Assembly (NCBI GenBank): GCA_965240325.2
Contig: OZ251249.1
Coordinates: 558,001-622,000 of the forward strand
Length of the DNA: 64,000 nucleotides
Origin: Rebecca billardiae RCC1528
Taxonomy: Eukaryota; Haptophyta
Direction of reading: 5' to 3'
A model generated the notes under the pieces. It made no database searches. It saw only the letters and a program-made list of their open reading frames with translations, and had not been told where the DNA came from. The stretch's first letter is position 1. The number at the start of each line of letters is the position of its first letter. The translations under genes and the position numbers were made by a program. Below, piece after piece: positions 63,621 through 64,000 of the stretch.

Positions 63621-64000
63621 TCAGCCACCTGCACACGGTTGGCCACAGGGCAGTCTGCTATTGGAGTGATGACAATCGCAAAAAGGCACGCGCCAGCAGT
63701 GTTGCACGAGCGAGAGCGACGCGCGTTGGTTGATCGCCACGGTGTGAATGACAGTCGATGGCAGGGAGTGAGGGGGGCGCGCGTCGCGTTGGTCAAGCTC
63801 CTTGAGGCCGTTGAAGAGCACACGCCCGTCGTGCACGTTCGACTCCCGCGAATCGGGGCGCAGCAACACACGCTCACCCTGCTTCACGCATGCACCTGCA
63901 TGCGCTGCCGTCGCAATGTCATCGACTGCGCGCTTGACGGTCCCGGAGTCGAAGTGAGCACGGAGCAACGCCGATTCGATAGAAGTCGCGACGGATTCTC
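63621..64000 (-). CDS. Possible partial ORF at right edge
   Basis: On the minus strand a frame runs in from the window edge: ESVATSIESALLRAHFDSG, then KRAVDDIATAAHAGACVKQG, ERVLLRPDSRESNVHDG and RVLFNGLKELDQRD. The reading is compositionally protein-like and could be part of a gene or a retroelement polyprotein that starts to the right. No family was recognised and the 3' limit is uncertain. The plus-strand frame over the same bases (63092-63733) is Arg/Ser-rich and less convincing. Confidence 0.3.
   Translation of the reverse strand, partial: ESVATSIESALLRAHFDSGTVKRAVDDIATAAHAGACVKQGERVLLRPDSRESNVHDGRVLFNGLKELDQRDARPPHSLPSTVIHTVAINQRASLSLVQHCWRVPFCDCHHSNSRLPCGQPCAGG

Noticed and set aside
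63835-63860. tRNA T-arm-like string GTTCGACTC
   Set aside because: The flanking bases do not form a five-pair T-stem and no acceptor or anticodon arm is found nearby.

Overview
The window reads as nuclear DNA of a GC-rich unicellular alga or other protist. Coding regions are extremely GC-rich, with a G or C at nearly every third codon position. Most genes carry one to six short spliceosomal introns of about 100-350 bp, almost all starting GTGCG. The proteins are plainly eukaryotic: PIP kinase, CDK, cyclins, TCP11, a UBR box, a P2X-like receptor and SRCR. My best guess is a haptophyte, from base composition, intron style and domain repertoire; this is inference, because the window has no organelle or rRNA marker. 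Exon models were built by hand, and every complete model closes to a whole number of codons.

Layout. 1-1395: 3' end of a phosphatidylinositol phosphate kinase (+). 1396-7870: no convincing gene. This stretch holds an AT-rich block, inverted copies of a satellite, a 165-bp repeat, degenerate coding debris and a 2-kb satellite array with 200-bp units, all possibly bounded by 13-bp inverted repeats at 1831 and 7342. 7871-17510: three minus-strand genes, namely a proline-rich type I membrane protein, a multi-pass membrane protein with a TIR-like tail, and a large TCP11-domain protein. 18397-25688: two paralogous cyclin-like genes (-) with a receiver-like N-terminus, separated by 2.8 kb that includes an inverted-repeat element. 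26179-32495: two MscS-like channel genes, head to head with 86 bp between start codons. 32496-35329: spacer with microsatellites and hairpins. 35330-37252: a seven-exon CDK1/2-like kinase (-). It is divergent from 37554-46378 (+), a very large disordered protein with TPR, cyclic-nucleotide-binding, J-like and PH-like segments. 47453-49462: polytopic membrane protein (+). 50260-52192: P2X-like channel with an EF-hand-like tail (+). 52999-54596: UBR-box/2OG-dioxygenase protein (-), divergent from 54772-56078, a wax-synthase-like acyltransferase (+). 56539-58322: 3-beta-HSD/sterol-dehydrogenase-like (+). 58589-60106: type II membrane protein with an SRCR-like domain (+). 60107-64000: mostly non-coding, with a periodic TATTGCC array and a possible partial ORF at the right edge.

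The genes do not form one pathway. Themes that recur are membrane sensing and ion flux (two MscS-like channels, the P2X-like receptor, the TIR-tailed membrane protein, PIP kinase), cell-cycle control (two cyclin-like genes and a CDK) and lipid metabolism (acyltransferase, sterol dehydrogenase). The most novel-looking items are unusual domain fusions: receiver-like plus cyclin, UBR box plus 2OG oxygenase, P2X plus EF-hand, polytopic membrane plus TIR, and TPR plus CNBD plus J-like plus PH-like.
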